DNA of 64,000 nt from an uncultured Fluviicola sp. (GCF_946478805.1 NZ_CAMLDC010000018.1:1-64000), one strand, 5' to 3'; positions 16,018 through 25,424 are shown, counted from the first letter of the stretch. Made by a program: numbers and translations. The notes: a model not told the origin generated them from the sequence alone.

Positions 16018-16726
16018 GATATTGATCCTTCTGGGAATAGTTTTTCTCGGAGGAACAGCACAAGCGCAATTAGTTCGTGAGGGGAAAATCACTTACGAAA
16101 GACGTGTCAATGTCTGGAAAATGTTCGATGATGACCGGTTTCGTCAAATGATCGGAGAGAAGAACAAAATCAAGACGGAAGAATTCAGTTTGTACTTCAA
16201 TGATACGGTTTCATTGTTTTCTTTTATCGCTCCTGAACAACCGGATCCGCAAAGTTGGTTGACACTTAAGAATACGGTGTATAACAAATTCAATCAGCAC
16301 ATGAGATTTGTATATATGGATATGATGGGAAATTCAATGACTATCGGAGATTCCTTACTTAAACATACCTGGAAAATCACAGACAAAACACGAAAGATTG
16401 CAGGATATGAATGCACTCGTGTGATTTGGCAAAAGGATGATTCAACGCGTATTTACGCTTGGTATACAACGGATATTATTGCTACGGTTGGCCCCGAGAA
16501 TATTCAAGGATTGCCAGGTGCTGTTCTCGGTTTGGCAACAGAAGATGGAAGTATGGTTTACTTTGCGAAGAAAGTGGATTTGATAACCCCAACTCCCGAG
16601 CAAGTTGCACAACCTAAGAAAAAAGGGAAACAGACTACTGAGGCGGAACTAATCGCTGATTTGACAGAAAAATTGAAAGGCCAACCAATGGGAGACCGGA
16701 TTATAACCGGTTTGTTCTTTTGGTAA
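15998..16726 (+). CDS. GLPGLI-family secreted protein
   Basis: 242 residues with a signal peptide (about 1-23, ending AQA) and the diagnostic motif of the GLPGLI family (TIGR01200), here ENIQGLPGAVLGLATEDG with Ala-Val replacing Leu-Ile. Around it are KITYERRVN near the mature N-terminus, YECTRVIW and YAWYTTDI, typical of the family. Function is unknown, but such genes usually sit beside a barrel protein, as here, where the coding regions overlap by 20 bases. Probably periplasmic or exported, working with the barrel in uptake or envelope maintenance. Confidence 0.9.
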   Translation: MVTAGIRILILLGIVFLGGTAQAQLVREGKITYERRVNVWKMFDDDRFRQMIGEKNKIKTEEFSLYFNDTVSLFSFIAPEQPDPQSWLTLKNTVYNKFNQHMRFVYMDMMGNSMTIGDSLLKHTWKITDKTRKIAGYECTRVIWQKDDSTRIYAWYTTDIIATVGPENIQGLPGAVLGLATEDGSMVYFAKKVDLITPTPEQVAQPKKKGKQTTEAELIADLTEKLKGQPMGDRIITGLFFW

Positions 16727-16745
16727 GATAACCTATCGGGATATT

Positions 16746-16780
16746 AAAAAGGCTAGTCATTTGATTAGCCTTTTTGTTTT
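16746..16780. terminator. Bidirectional terminator
   Basis: AAAAAGGCTA (16746-16755) pairs with TAGCCTTTTT (16766-16775), with three more inner pairs and a 4-base loop. A-tract and T-tract flank the stem, so it can end transcripts of the GLPGLI gene and of the convergent uvrD gene. Confidence 0.9.
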
Positions 16781-19090
16781 TTAATCTATATCCAATATGG
16801 TCAGTTTGGCAAATTTCAGCAGGAGCGTCTTAGCTCCGGCATGAGGAAAGAAAATAGTTGCTTTCCGATCCACTCCGCTTCCTTCCAATTTCGTCACTTT
16901 CCCTTTTCCAAAACGTTCGTGTTCTACATTGTATCCCACTTTAATATCGATATTCGAATCACTGGTTCCAGCTTTAGAAGTCAATTCCGACATGCTTTTT
17001 AAACCTCTCGGAGCTGTCTGATGGGTTGCTGATCCTGGCATCCGGTTTAATCCTCCGGTAAACGGTTTGTCGAATCCACCTCTTCCTGAATTTAAGGAAC
17101 GACCTCCACCCTGTGATGTGCCGTATGCAGTTTCAAAACTTAAATAATCCTGGTCAATTTCCGAGATAAACCTGCTTGGTTCCGAAGTGATCAGGTTTCC
17201 CCATTGAAAACGGGAAGCAGCATACGAAATAGTACAGTTCTTTTCTGCTCTTGTAACAGCTACATAAAACAAACGTCTTTCTTCTTCGAGTTCAGTTCGT
17301 GAGTTGATCGATAATTGAGATGGGAATAAATTCTCTTCCAATCCGACCAAATAAACATGTTTGAATTCCAATCCTTTGCTGGAGTGGATTGTCATCAGGC
17401 TGATCTTGTTTTTGTCTTCTTCTTTTTCGTTATCAGCATCGGTCAAAAGTGCAACATCGATCATGAAGTCGGCCAAGGTCCCTGGATCTTCTTCTCCTCT
17501 CTGAACGGTAAATTCCTTGATCGCCGCCAATAATTCTTCAATATTCTGGTAGCGTTCCACTTCCTCCGGACCTTTGTCCTTTTCCGAATACAATTCTTTC
17601 AGGATTCCGGAACTCTTTGCAATAGTTTGAGCCAATTGATAGGCATTTTGAGAACTCAGTTGAGCCGTAAAGCTTTGGATCATGATCACAAACTCCGAAA
17701 TTTTTTGTTTCGTAGCACCGGGAATGGAAACAGGATATTTTCCAAATTCCGAGATCACGTCCCAAATGGAGACATCGTGATGATTTGCTGCAATGATAAT
17801 GTTCTCCCAGGATGTTTTCCCTATTCCTCGCTTCGGATAATTAATGACGCGCTTCAAAGCCTCTTCGTCCTTCTGATTTGCGGTTAAGCGGAAATAAGCC
17901 AAAATGTCCTTGATCTCCTTGCGCTGATAAAAGGAAAGTCCCCCATAAATCTTGTAAGGGATGTTCATCTTGCGCAACGCCTCTTCGAATGCACGTGATT
18001 GACGATTCGTCCGGTATAAAATGGCAAAGTCTGTCCAGTCTCCGGTTTCCTGGTGTTTGACATCGAAAATCTTATTGGCAATGATTCGGCCTTCTTCGTT
18101 ATCGGTCATGGCACGAATTACTTTAATCAGATTTCCTTTATCATTATTTGTCCAGACGTTTTTCTTGATCTGTTCTTTGTTTTTAGAGATGACACTATTC
18201 GCCGCTTCTACGATGTTTTGTGTGCTTCGGTAATTCTGCTCCAGTTTATACAAATTGTAATCCGGATAATCATTCCTGAAATTCAGGATGTTTTGGATAT
18301 TTGCCCCGCGGAAAGAATAGATACTTTGTGCATCGTCCCCAACCACACAAATATTCTCATAAACAGCGGCCAGTTTTTTTACTATGAGGTATTGAGCATA
18401 ATTGGTATCCTGGTACTCATCCACCAGGATGTATTTAAACTTATGCTGATAATAAGAAAGAACATCTGGGAAATCGCGTAGAAGCACATTGGTCTGGTAC
18501 AATAAATCGTCAAAATCCATTGCCCCGGCTTTGAAACATCGAACGGCATATGCTTTATAGATCCGGGCTAATTCCGGGCGTTGACTGATCTTGTCTTCCT
18601 CCATTATTTCAGGATTCAAAGCATAATCGTCAGCAGAAAGTAAATTGTTCTTTGCGGCGGAAATCCGGCCGTAAACCATACTTGGTTTATAGATCTTATC
18701 ATCCAGGTTCAATTCCTTGATGATATCTTTCAAAAGGCTTTTCGTATCTTGAGTATCGTAAATGGTGAAATTTTGAGGATATCCCAATCGGTCGGCATTG
18801 ATTCTTAGGATGCGGGCAAAAACCGAGTGGAATGTACCCATCGTAATATTTTTTGCTTCGCCGGCACCAATGATTGAACCGATACGTTCAGTCATTTCCT
18901 TTGCTGCTTTATTGGTAAACGTCAATGCTAAAATATTGAACGGATCAACTCCATGATCGATCATGAAAGCAATGCGCATTGTAAGTACCCGCGTTTTTCC
19001 AGATCCGGCTCCGGCAATAACCATGGTCGGTCCTTGAAAGTTCTCTACTGCAATACGTTGGCTTTCGTTTAATCCGTCTAAATAATTCAT
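16781..19090 (-). CDS. uvrD: ATP-dependent DNA helicase UvrD/PcrA
   Basis: 769 residues, superfamily 1A 3-prime to 5-prime helicase used in nucleotide-excision and mismatch repair and for clearing RNA polymerase and RecA. Motifs: Q-motif LNESQRIAV, Walker A GAGSGKT (27-33), ALTFTNKAAKEM, Walker B DEYQDTN, GDDAQSIYSFRGA, EQNYRST, MTIHSSKGLEFKHV and VAVTRAE. The C-terminus keeps the Tudor-like PcrA domain (GYNVEHERFGKGKV ... LLKFAKLTIL) after a Gly/Arg-rich linker. I start at 19090 (MNYLDGLN); an in-frame ATG at 19108 lies upstream of the -7 box and should not be transcribed. Confidence 0.96.
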   Translation of the reverse strand: MNYLDGLNESQRIAVENFQGPTMVIAGAGSGKTRVLTMRIAFMIDHGVDPFNILALTFTNKAAKEMTERIGSIIGAGEAKNITMGTFHSVFARILRINADRLGYPQNFTIYDTQDTKSLLKDIIKELNLDDKIYKPSMVYGRISAAKNNLLSADDYALNPEIMEEDKISQRPELARIYKAYAVRCFKAGAMDFDDLLYQTNVLLRDFPDVLSYYQHKFKYILVDEYQDTNYAQYLIVKKLAAVYENICVVGDDAQSIYSFRGANIQNILNFRNDYPDYNLYKLEQNYRSTQNIVEAANSVISKNKEQIKKNVWTNNDKGNLIKVIRAMTDNEEGRIIANKIFDVKHQETGDWTDFAILYRTNRQSRAFEEALRKMNIPYKIYGGLSFYQRKEIKDILAYFRLTANQKDEEALKRVINYPKRGIGKTSWENIIIAANHHDVSIWDVISEFGKYPVSIPGATKQKISEFVIMIQSFTAQLSSQNAYQLAQTIAKSSGILKELYSEKDKGPEEVERYQNIEELLAAIKEFTVQRGEEDPGTLADFMIDVALLTDADNEKEEDKNKISLMTIHSSKGLEFKHVYLVGLEENLFPSQLSINSRTELEEERRLFYVAVTRAEKNCTISYAASRFQWGNLITSEPSRFISEIDQDYLSFETAYGTSQGGGRSLNSGRGGFDKPFTGGLNRMPGSATHQTAPRGLKSMSELTSKAGTSDSNIDIKVGYNVEHERFGKGKVTKLEGSGVDRKATIFFPHAGAKTLLLKFAKLTILDID

Positions 19091-19095
19091 GATTA

Positions 19096-19103
19096 CAAAG
19101 ATA
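19096..19103 (-). promoter_or_regulatory. -7 box of uvrD, apparently leaderless
   Basis: A perfect TATCTTTG on the minus strand, five bases before the ATG at 19090. A -33 TTG is not evident. Position relative to two possible starts decides in favour of 19090. Confidence 0.55.
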
Positions 19104-19190
19104 AGCATTTAGCGGTTTTGGAAATTGCACGTTTTTCAACAAAAGTGATTTTGGGGCAAGGACTGAAGTCTTTTCATCCCGAATTCCTGT

Positions 19191-19198
19191 TACTTTTG
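19191..19198 (+). promoter_or_regulatory. -7 box of the alpha-L-fucosidase gene
   Basis: TACTTTTG fits TAnnTTTG and lies 17 bases before the ATG at 19216. Upstream only TTTT at 19171-19174 resembles a -33 element. Confidence 0.4.
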
Positions 19199-19215
19199 AA
19201 GTATTCGAAAGTGTG

Positions 19216-20652
19216 ATGAAACAAATGAAATTCTTATTACCTCTTTTTGTGTGGATGTTTTTTGGTGCTTTAGGGCAGGAACAGGGAATTCATCCGATCT
19301 CAAATGCATATCAAAAACCAACTGACTCGCTGGTGCTGCAAAAATTGGAAAAATGGCAGGACCAGAAATTTGGGATCATCATCCATTGGGGATTGTATGC
19401 GGTACCCGGAATTATTGAATCCTGGTCCATCTGCTCGGAAGATTGGATTACAAGAGACAGCACCTCTTCCTACGATGAATATAAAAAGTGGTATTTCGGA
19501 TTAAAAGACTCGCTAAATCCGGTAAGATTCAACCCGGAAAAATGGGCAGAAGTGTCCCGGAAAGCCGGAATGAAGTATTTGGTTTTTACAACGAAGCACC
19601 ACGATGGATTTTGCATGTTCGATACCAAACAAACGGATTTTAGTATCACCCACGGACCGTTTTCCTCCAACCCGAAAGCAGATGTATTGAAACATATCTT
19701 TTCGGCTTACCGTGATAAGGGCTTCATGATTGGAGCGTATTTCTCCAAACCGGATTGGCACAATGAAAATTACTGGTGGCCGCTTTATGCAACACCCAAT
19801 CGAAACAATAATTACGATACCCAAAAATATCCTTGGCGTTGGAAACAATTCCAGGATTATACTTTTAATCAAATCCAGGAAATAGTCACCGGTTACGGCG
19901 GAGTGGACATTCTTTGGTTGGATGGCGGTTGGGTGAGACCGAAAAATACGATTGATGAGGAGGTGTTGTCCTGGGGGGCTCCGATTCCGTCCTGGAACCA
20001 GGAATTGGATATTGCTAAAATAGCGAATATGGCCAGATCATATCAACCTGGGATGATTGTAGTCGACAGAACGGTTCAGGGACCTTTTGAAAATTATCAA
20101 ACTCCAGAACATACGATTCCGGAAAAACGCATTGATAATCCATGGGAAACCTGTATGCCACTTGGAAATGATTGGGGATATGTTCCGAATAACAACCTGA
20201 AATCTGCTGATCGCGTGATTCAAACATTAGTTGAAGTCGTTGCAAAAGGCGGGAATTTATTGCTGGGTATCGGGCCGAAGCCTGATGGGACTTTCCCAGC
20301 TGATGTAGAAGCACGTTTGCTCGAAATCGGGAAATGGCTGGAAGTGAACGGGGAAGCGATCTATAACACCCAAAGTATGAAACATTACAATGAATTGTAT
20401 TGTTTTTTTACTCAATCAAAGGATCAAAAAACGGGATATGTCCTGGTTCCAAGAGATACGATGCTAACACAGTTGGTGTGGAGTGAAAATTTGCCTGTAA
20501 AGGGTTCGAAACTGATTTTTGTTCCAACAGGAGAGAAATTACGCTACCACGTACATGACGGGTTTGTTAGGGTTGATATTCCTCAAAGTATACGCATTCA
20601 TCAAGCGGACAACCCGGTTTGGGTGTTTCAGTTTAAATTGGCTACTGAATAG
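19216..20652 (+). CDS. GH29 alpha-L-fucosidase
   Basis: 478 residues of glycoside hydrolase family 29, which removes terminal alpha-L-fucose with retention. A signal peptide (about 1-20, before QEQGIHP) suggests export. Catalytic-domain signatures: KFGIIIHWGLYAVPG near the start, YLVFTTKHHDGFCMFDT for substrate binding, YGGVDILWLDGGWV with the probable nucleophile Asp236, and GNLLLGIGPKPDG. I chose ATG 19216 over GTG 19213; ATG 19225 is also possible. It converges on a GH3 gene, overlapping it by 11 bases at the 3-prime ends, so both may serve breakdown of a fucosylated glycan although they are not in one operon. Confidence 0.93.
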   Translation: MKQMKFLLPLFVWMFFGALGQEQGIHPISNAYQKPTDSLVLQKLEKWQDQKFGIIIHWGLYAVPGIIESWSICSEDWITRDSTSSYDEYKKWYFGLKDSLNPVRFNPEKWAEVSRKAGMKYLVFTTKHHDGFCMFDTKQTDFSITHGPFSSNPKADVLKHIFSAYRDKGFMIGAYFSKPDWHNENYWWPLYATPNRNNNYDTQKYPWRWKQFQDYTFNQIQEIVTGYGGVDILWLDGGWVRPKNTIDEEVLSWGAPIPSWNQELDIAKIANMARSYQPGMIVVDRTVQGPFENYQTPEHTIPEKRIDNPWETCMPLGNDWGYVPNNNLKSADRVIQTLVEVVAKGGNLLLGIGPKPDGTFPADVEARLLEIGKWLEVNGEAIYNTQSMKHYNELYCFFTQSKDQKTGYVLVPRDTMLTQLVWSENLPVKGSKLIFVPTGEKLRYHVHDGFVRVDIPQSIRIHQADNPVWVFQFKLATE

Positions 20653-23278
20653 TCAAAGTTGTTTTTAAACGCAGTTCTTTGGAAGAACTCCCGAGCATAA
20701 TTCTAAATTCCCCCGGCTCAACCACTGAATTCAGGTTCAAATCCAATTGGGATAGAAGGTCAGGAGTAATTTTGAAGAACACTTTTTTTGATTCCCCAGC
20801 CTTTAAATGAATGCGCTGAAATCCTTTTAATTCTAAAAGAGGTCGGGTAACTGAACTCAAAACATCCTGAATGTATAATTGAACGACTTCGTCACCGTCT
20901 ACCTCGCTGGTGTTTTTTATATGACAACTAACATAACTGAAACCGGTTGAAGCCATTTTGGGGTCATCTAATTCAATACCCCAATATTCAAAGGTGGAAT
21001 AACTTAATCCAAACCCAAAAGGGAAGAGTGGTTGTCCTGTTAGATTGTCATAATCATTACCTCTTCCCGTTGGTTGGTGATTGTAGACTAGTGGCAACTG
21101 CGCTTCATCCAGTGGGAATGTAATTGGTAAACGTCCTGCCGGGTTTACTTTCCCGAACAAAACATTTGCAACAGCGTGCCCACCTTCTTCGCCTGGATAC
21201 CACAACATTCCAATGGCATCAACTTTATCAATCCACGCATTCATGTTTACAGCGCTTCCACCGACTATCAATACAATGATCGGTTTTCCGGTTGCAGCAA
21301 TTGCTTTTATCAGTTCTTCCTGTTTTCCAGGGAGTTTCAATGAAGCGCGATCTCGAAACTCACCTTCTTCAATACCAACAACTATTACCGCAGCATCAGC
21401 GTTCTTAGCGGTTCGAGCGCTTGCGGCTATTTCTGTTTCTGAATTGTTAGTGACATTTACATTCCATATCAGGCTTATTTTTCCTTCCCCTTGTGATTCA
21501 AAAAACTCCACACGGATTTGGTATTTCTTTCCCTTTTTGAAAGCGTATTCAATGGTTCGCTTGTGATAACTTTGTTTCGACCACTGGTCAATAACCAAGT
21601 TGTTGTCGATATACAATCGAAAACCGTCGTTACCCTCCAGTCCGATTTCAACCATCCCGGATTTTGGAGCAATTAGTTCGCCGGACCAACGAGCGCTGAA
21701 ATGATCCACTTTTAGTTGCGTATCCGGAGCAAAAAGCGTCCAATGGCCATCTACTTTTTCTTCCATTCTAACTAAAGCAGGACTATTTTCCAATTCGAGA
21801 TTGGTATAGTATTCCGCTTTGAATCCGGGTTTACCCATGTAAGAAACAGATGAAGAAGAAATCATTTCATGCTCAAGATTGTTTCTTCCTACACCTTTGG
21901 AATAAAGAATTTTAGTTTCGTTTCCAACGTACTTTTTAATTCCGTCCAGGATTGTCACTTTTTCATACCCGGGACCGCTGTAACCTCCCATTCGGGCTTC
22001 CGTAGCGTCAATTCCAATCACAGCAATTGTTTTTGACTTTCCGGAAAGTGGCAAAGTTTGGTTTTCATTTTTCAACAGTACAAACGATTCTTCTGCAACT
22101 TTTCGAGCTAATATTTTTCCTTCTGCTCGTAATTGTTCAGTGTTAATATTTTCGGAAACAAATGGGTTCTCAAATAATCCTAATTCAAATTTTGCACGAA
22201 GCACGCGCGAAACCGCATCATTTAAACGGTTTGTGTCGATCGAACCATTAGTAAAAGCGGGATAGAACAGATCGGCGTGACTGATATCTGTTTGGAAAAT
22301 AACGTCCATACCGGCATTGATTGCATGAGCTCCGCTTTCAGCATAATTTTTAGCTGTTTTATGAAGCACCAATTCTCCGCCCACGGCATTGGCATCAGAA
22401 ATAACAAAGCCCTTGAATTTCCATTCGTTTTTCAGTTTTTCGGTGAGCAGCCATTTATTGGAAGAGCAGGCAACCCCATTCAGCGAATTGTAAGCTGTCA
22501 TAAGAGAACGGGCGTTCCCTAGCTGGATTACTTGTTTGAAAGGAATAAAATGTGTTTCCTCCAAAGCACGTTCGCTTAAATGAATAGGATAACTGTCACG
22601 ACCTCCGTCACCAACATTGGCAACAAAGTGTTTGGGAGTTGTAATGATCCCACGTGATTCGAATGAGCGAACAAATGACAATCCCATTTGGGTTGTTAAG
22701 AATGGGTCTTCTCCATAGGTCTCTTCTGTACGTCCCCAACGAACATCAGTTGCCAAATTGATCACCGGGGAAAGGATTTGTCGGATTCCCCGAACCTTAC
22801 ATTCTTCTGCAATATGCCCGGTAGCAAGTTTGATCAAAGCGGTATCCCAAGTTGCTGCCATCGCAATGGCTTGTGGAAAGCTGGTTGCGTTATTCCTGAC
22901 CAGGCCATGTAAGGCTTCATCGAAAGGAATCATAGGGATTCCAAGACGAGTCTTTTCTACAAAGAACCGTTGCGTATGATTGATCTTTTTTACTAATTGT
23001 GAAGCATTTTCTGAAGTATTGTAAGAAAGCAACTGTCCACCTGCATCTCCCTGAGCACTTGCACTGAGCTGCAAACCGAAAATTCCGTGTTTTAATTTTC
23101 CGTTAGTGGTATCTCCATCGGATGGAACCATGAATACCTGCCAGAATTTTTCTTCTGTAGTCATCCTGCTTAAAAGATCTTCAACCCGTTTATCTATGGA
23201 TTGTGTGGAGTCTTTATAGACCTGTCCGAATACAGTTGGAGCCTTACATAACAAAAGAAAAAACAGGAGATGCTTCAT
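20642..23278 (-). CDS. GH3 beta-glucosidase with inserted PA14 domain
   Basis: 878 residues. Signal peptide at the N-terminus (ends near VFGQ), family GH3 N-domain with RWGRTEETYGEDP, KHFVANVGDGG and the nucleophile motif GFVISDANAVGG (Asp295), then the GH3 C-domain. A PA14 carbohydrate-binding domain is inserted at about 481-600 (GFKAEYY to RVEFFESQGEGKISLIW). A fibronectin-III-like domain closes the protein (LELKGFQRIHLKAGES). Likely a periplasmic exo-acting beta-glycosidase; the exact sugar is not evident. A -7 box sits four bases before the ATG. Confidence 0.94.
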   Translation of the reverse strand: MKHLLFFLLLCKAPTVFGQVYKDSTQSIDKRVEDLLSRMTTEEKFWQVFMVPSDGDTTNGKLKHGIFGLQLSASAQGDAGGQLLSYNTSENASQLVKKINHTQRFFVEKTRLGIPMIPFDEALHGLVRNNATSFPQAIAMAATWDTALIKLATGHIAEECKVRGIRQILSPVINLATDVRWGRTEETYGEDPFLTTQMGLSFVRSFESRGIITTPKHFVANVGDGGRDSYPIHLSERALEETHFIPFKQVIQLGNARSLMTAYNSLNGVACSSNKWLLTEKLKNEWKFKGFVISDANAVGGELVLHKTAKNYAESGAHAINAGMDVIFQTDISHADLFYPAFTNGSIDTNRLNDAVSRVLRAKFELGLFENPFVSENINTEQLRAEGKILARKVAEESFVLLKNENQTLPLSGKSKTIAVIGIDATEARMGGYSGPGYEKVTILDGIKKYVGNETKILYSKGVGRNNLEHEMISSSSVSYMGKPGFKAEYYTNLELENSPALVRMEEKVDGHWTLFAPDTQLKVDHFSARWSGELIAPKSGMVEIGLEGNDGFRLYIDNNLVIDQWSKQSYHKRTIEYAFKKGKKYQIRVEFFESQGEGKISLIWNVNVTNNSETEIAASARTAKNADAAVIVVGIEEGEFRDRASLKLPGKQEELIKAIAATGKPIIVLIVGGSAVNMNAWIDKVDAIGMLWYPGEEGGHAVANVLFGKVNPAGRLPITFPLDEAQLPLVYNHQPTGRGNDYDNLTGQPLFPFGFGLSYSTFEYWGIELDDPKMASTGFSYVSCHIKNTSEVDGDEVVQLYIQDVLSSVTRPLLELKGFQRIHLKAGESKKVFFKITPDLLSQLDLNLNSVVEPGEFRIMLGSSSKELRLKTTLTIQ

Positions 23279-23282
23279 GTAA

Positions 23283-23290
23283 CAAAATTA
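23283..23290 (-). promoter_or_regulatory. -7 box of the GH3 gene, apparently leaderless
   Basis: TAATTTTG on the minus strand, four bases from the ATG at 23278. No TTG at -33 is visible. Confidence 0.45.
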
Positions 23291-23334
23291 ATTTATTTGG
23301 TTAATTTCATAGACTTTAGCCGATTTATCATTCG

Positions 23335-24117
23335 ATGGTTCAGAACAAACTGCTTTTCTTTTTATTAGTGATACTTTCTTTTGGAAGCATTGCTCAATCC
23401 CGCTTTTTCACAGATTCGATTTTCAGCAGTAATTTGAATGAGTATCGAAAGATCACTGTTTACCTTCCGAATGAATATGATAAGGAGTCAACTGTTTATC
23501 CGGTGATTTACACGACAGATGGGCAGATCATTACAGATTCCTATCTTAAAAATATGGATTCCCTGATTGAAAATAAACTGGTAAAACCTTTTGTATTGAT
23601 CGGTTCACATTCCAATGAACAACCCATTGGCGGTACAGAATACCGGAACCTGGATTACAAACGAATGACTTATAACCCGGAATTTCCTCTAACCATCCGA
23701 TTTGACCAGCACATGAAATTCTTTACGGAAGAATTGATCCGGTACGCTGAATCCAGTTACCGTGTTTCTAAAAAACCACAGGAACGCTCTTTCTACGGAG
23801 TTTCGAACGGTGCAGATTTTGGAGTTTCTCTGGCACAGGATTATCCTGATTTTCTTAAGAATTTTTTGCTGTTCTCTGTTTTTAACGGAACAGAAAAACC
23901 ATTCGAATGGACGAGGGAGGATGGGTTATATTTTTATTTGGGTTATGGCTTAAAGGAACTTGATCATGTTCAAAAAGAAGCTGTCCGAATGGAAAAATAT
24001 TTTGTTGAAAATGGAATTTCCCAAACCTTGATTACCTGGCTAGGTGGACATGAACGAAAGGAGTGGGAGTTGGCTTTTTTCAAAGGTTTGGTCAAATTGA
24101 ACGGAACATTAAAATGA
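23335..24117 (+). CDS. Secreted alpha/beta-hydrolase, putative esterase D family
   Basis: 260 residues with a signal peptide (1-21, ending IAQS). The body resembles the putative-esterase (PF00756-like) family: KITVYLPNEYD, YPVIYTTDGQ, LIGSHSN, a nucleophile elbow SFYGVSNGADFGVSLA (Ser in GVSNG, where the usual GxSxG is met) and a terminal WLGGHERKEWE with the catalytic His. Such enzymes hydrolyse acyl esters such as siderophore, feruloyl or acetyl-sugar esters. Given the nearby glycosidases a role in removing acyl groups from glycans is possible but not shown. It is transcribed alone, divergently from GH3 with 56 bases between. Confidence 0.82.
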   Translation: MVQNKLLFFLLVILSFGSIAQSRFFTDSIFSSNLNEYRKITVYLPNEYDKESTVYPVIYTTDGQIITDSYLKNMDSLIENKLVKPFVLIGSHSNEQPIGGTEYRNLDYKRMTYNPEFPLTIRFDQHMKFFTEELIRYAESSYRVSKKPQERSFYGVSNGADFGVSLAQDYPDFLKNFLLFSVFNGTEKPFEWTREDGLYFYLGYGLKELDHVQKEAVRMEKYFVENGISQTLITWLGGHERKEWELAFFKGLVKLNGTLK

Positions 24118-24182
24118 AATGTATGAAAGTCTTCCGATCGTTTTTGTTGTCTGTTCGACATTTGTAAAAAAAACTAAAAAAG

Positions 24183-24300
24183 TCTGATCCCGCTGAATTG
24201 TTGTTACCTTTGATATGAGCGCCCCACTCCGAAAGGAAAAACAAATCCGATAACTATCGGAACCCCAGAGCTTCTGTAATTAGTTATTAACGTTTTTAGT
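24183..24300 (+). promoter_or_regulatory. Promoter and possibly folded leader of the KAS III-like gene
   Basis: A perfect -7 box TACCTTTG at 24205-24212; the -33 position has only TCTG (24183-24186). Downstream about 90 bases of leader hold TCCGAAAGGA, a short stem capped by a GAAA tetraloop, and CCGATAACTATCGG, a 5-bp stem with a 4-base loop. I do not recognise a known riboswitch. Confidence 0.4.
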
Positions 24301-24305
24301 TGAGC

Positions 24306-25367
24306 ATGAAAAGTGTAATTACAGGTGTCGGAAAATACATTCCGACAGTGATCAAAACAAATGGCGATTTCGCACTTCATAAATTTTATGATGAAAATCA
24401 GCAACCGATCCCATTGGATCCTCAAGCGATTGCCCGCAAATTTGAAACAATAACAGGAATTAAAGAAAGAAGGTATACTACTTCCGATATGAATTGCTCG
24501 GATATGGCAACCATTGCTGCAGAAGATGCAATCCAGGATGCAGGATGCGACCGGGAAACGATTGATCAGATTATAGTAGCGCATAATTTTGGAGATGTGA
24601 TTAAGCATACCATCCAATCGGATATGATTCCTTCCATTGCTTCACGTGTAAAACACAATCTGGGAATCAAAAATCCGAATTGTGTGGCATACGATCTGAT
24701 TTTCGGTTGTCCGGGTTGGTTGCAGGGATTGATCCAGGCTCATGCCTTTATTCAGGCAGGAATGGCGAAAAAATGTTTGGTGATTGGTGCGGAAGCATTG
24801 AGTCGGGTGTTGGATCAGCATGACCGCGACAGTATGATCTTTTCCGACGGCGCAGGTGCAACCATCCTGGAAATTCAAGATTCAAACTCTGGAATACTTT
24901 CCTTCAGTGCACAAAGTCATTGTGAAGATGAGGTGACTTATCTCAATTTGGGAAAATCAAACCTCCCAGAATCGGATCCACGCATTCGTTACGTGAAAAT
25001 GAAAGGGAGGAAGGTGTACGAATACGCAATCAAGAATGTGCCACTTGCCATGAAAGATTGTTTGGATAAAGCCGGCGTTTCGATCACGGATGTGAAGAAA
25101 ATTTTCATCCACCAGGCAAATGAGAAGCTGGATGAAGCCATCGTGCGTGAATTGTTCAAACTCTATGGGGTTTCAGAAATGCCGGAACACCTGATGCCGA
25201 TGAATATTCATAAGTTGGGAAATAGCTCGGTTGCAACAATCCCTACTTTATTAAGTATGGTGAAACGGGAGGAAATGAACGGGTATAAAATTACGGAAGG
25301 TGATATCGTGCTGTTCGCTTCAGTCGGTGCCGGAATGAATATCAATGCAGTTTGTTATCGTGTTTAG
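24306..25367 (+). CDS. Beta-ketoacyl-ACP synthase III-like enzyme
   Basis: 353 residues of the thiolase-fold KAS III (FabH) family, which condenses an acyl-CoA starter with malonyl-ACP. The catalytic triad is intact: Cys135 in FGCPGWL, His269 in IFIHQANEK and Asn306 in LGNSSVATIPT. An insertion after residue 20 (HKFYDENQQPIPLDPQ) is longer than in housekeeping FabH, so it belongs to a divergent branch, as in FabH-like proteins of secondary lipid or polyene pathways. No other fatty-acid genes are next to it. The start is ATG 24306; a TTG six bases earlier is less likely. Confidence 0.87.
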   Translation: MKSVITGVGKYIPTVIKTNGDFALHKFYDENQQPIPLDPQAIARKFETITGIKERRYTTSDMNCSDMATIAAEDAIQDAGCDRETIDQIIVAHNFGDVIKHTIQSDMIPSIASRVKHNLGIKNPNCVAYDLIFGCPGWLQGLIQAHAFIQAGMAKKCLVIGAEALSRVLDQHDRDSMIFSDGAGATILEIQDSNSGILSFSAQSHCEDEVTYLNLGKSNLPESDPRIRYVKMKGRKVYEYAIKNVPLAMKDCLDKAGVSITDVKKIFIHQANEKLDEAIVRELFKLYGVSEMPEHLMPMNIHKLGNSSVATIPTLLSMVKREEMNGYKITEGDIVLFASVGAGMNINAVCYRV

Positions 25368-25424
25368 ACTCCAACCTTTTTCCCAATTCGTATCATATGA
25401 GGGTTAACCTTATAAATCAGAATC

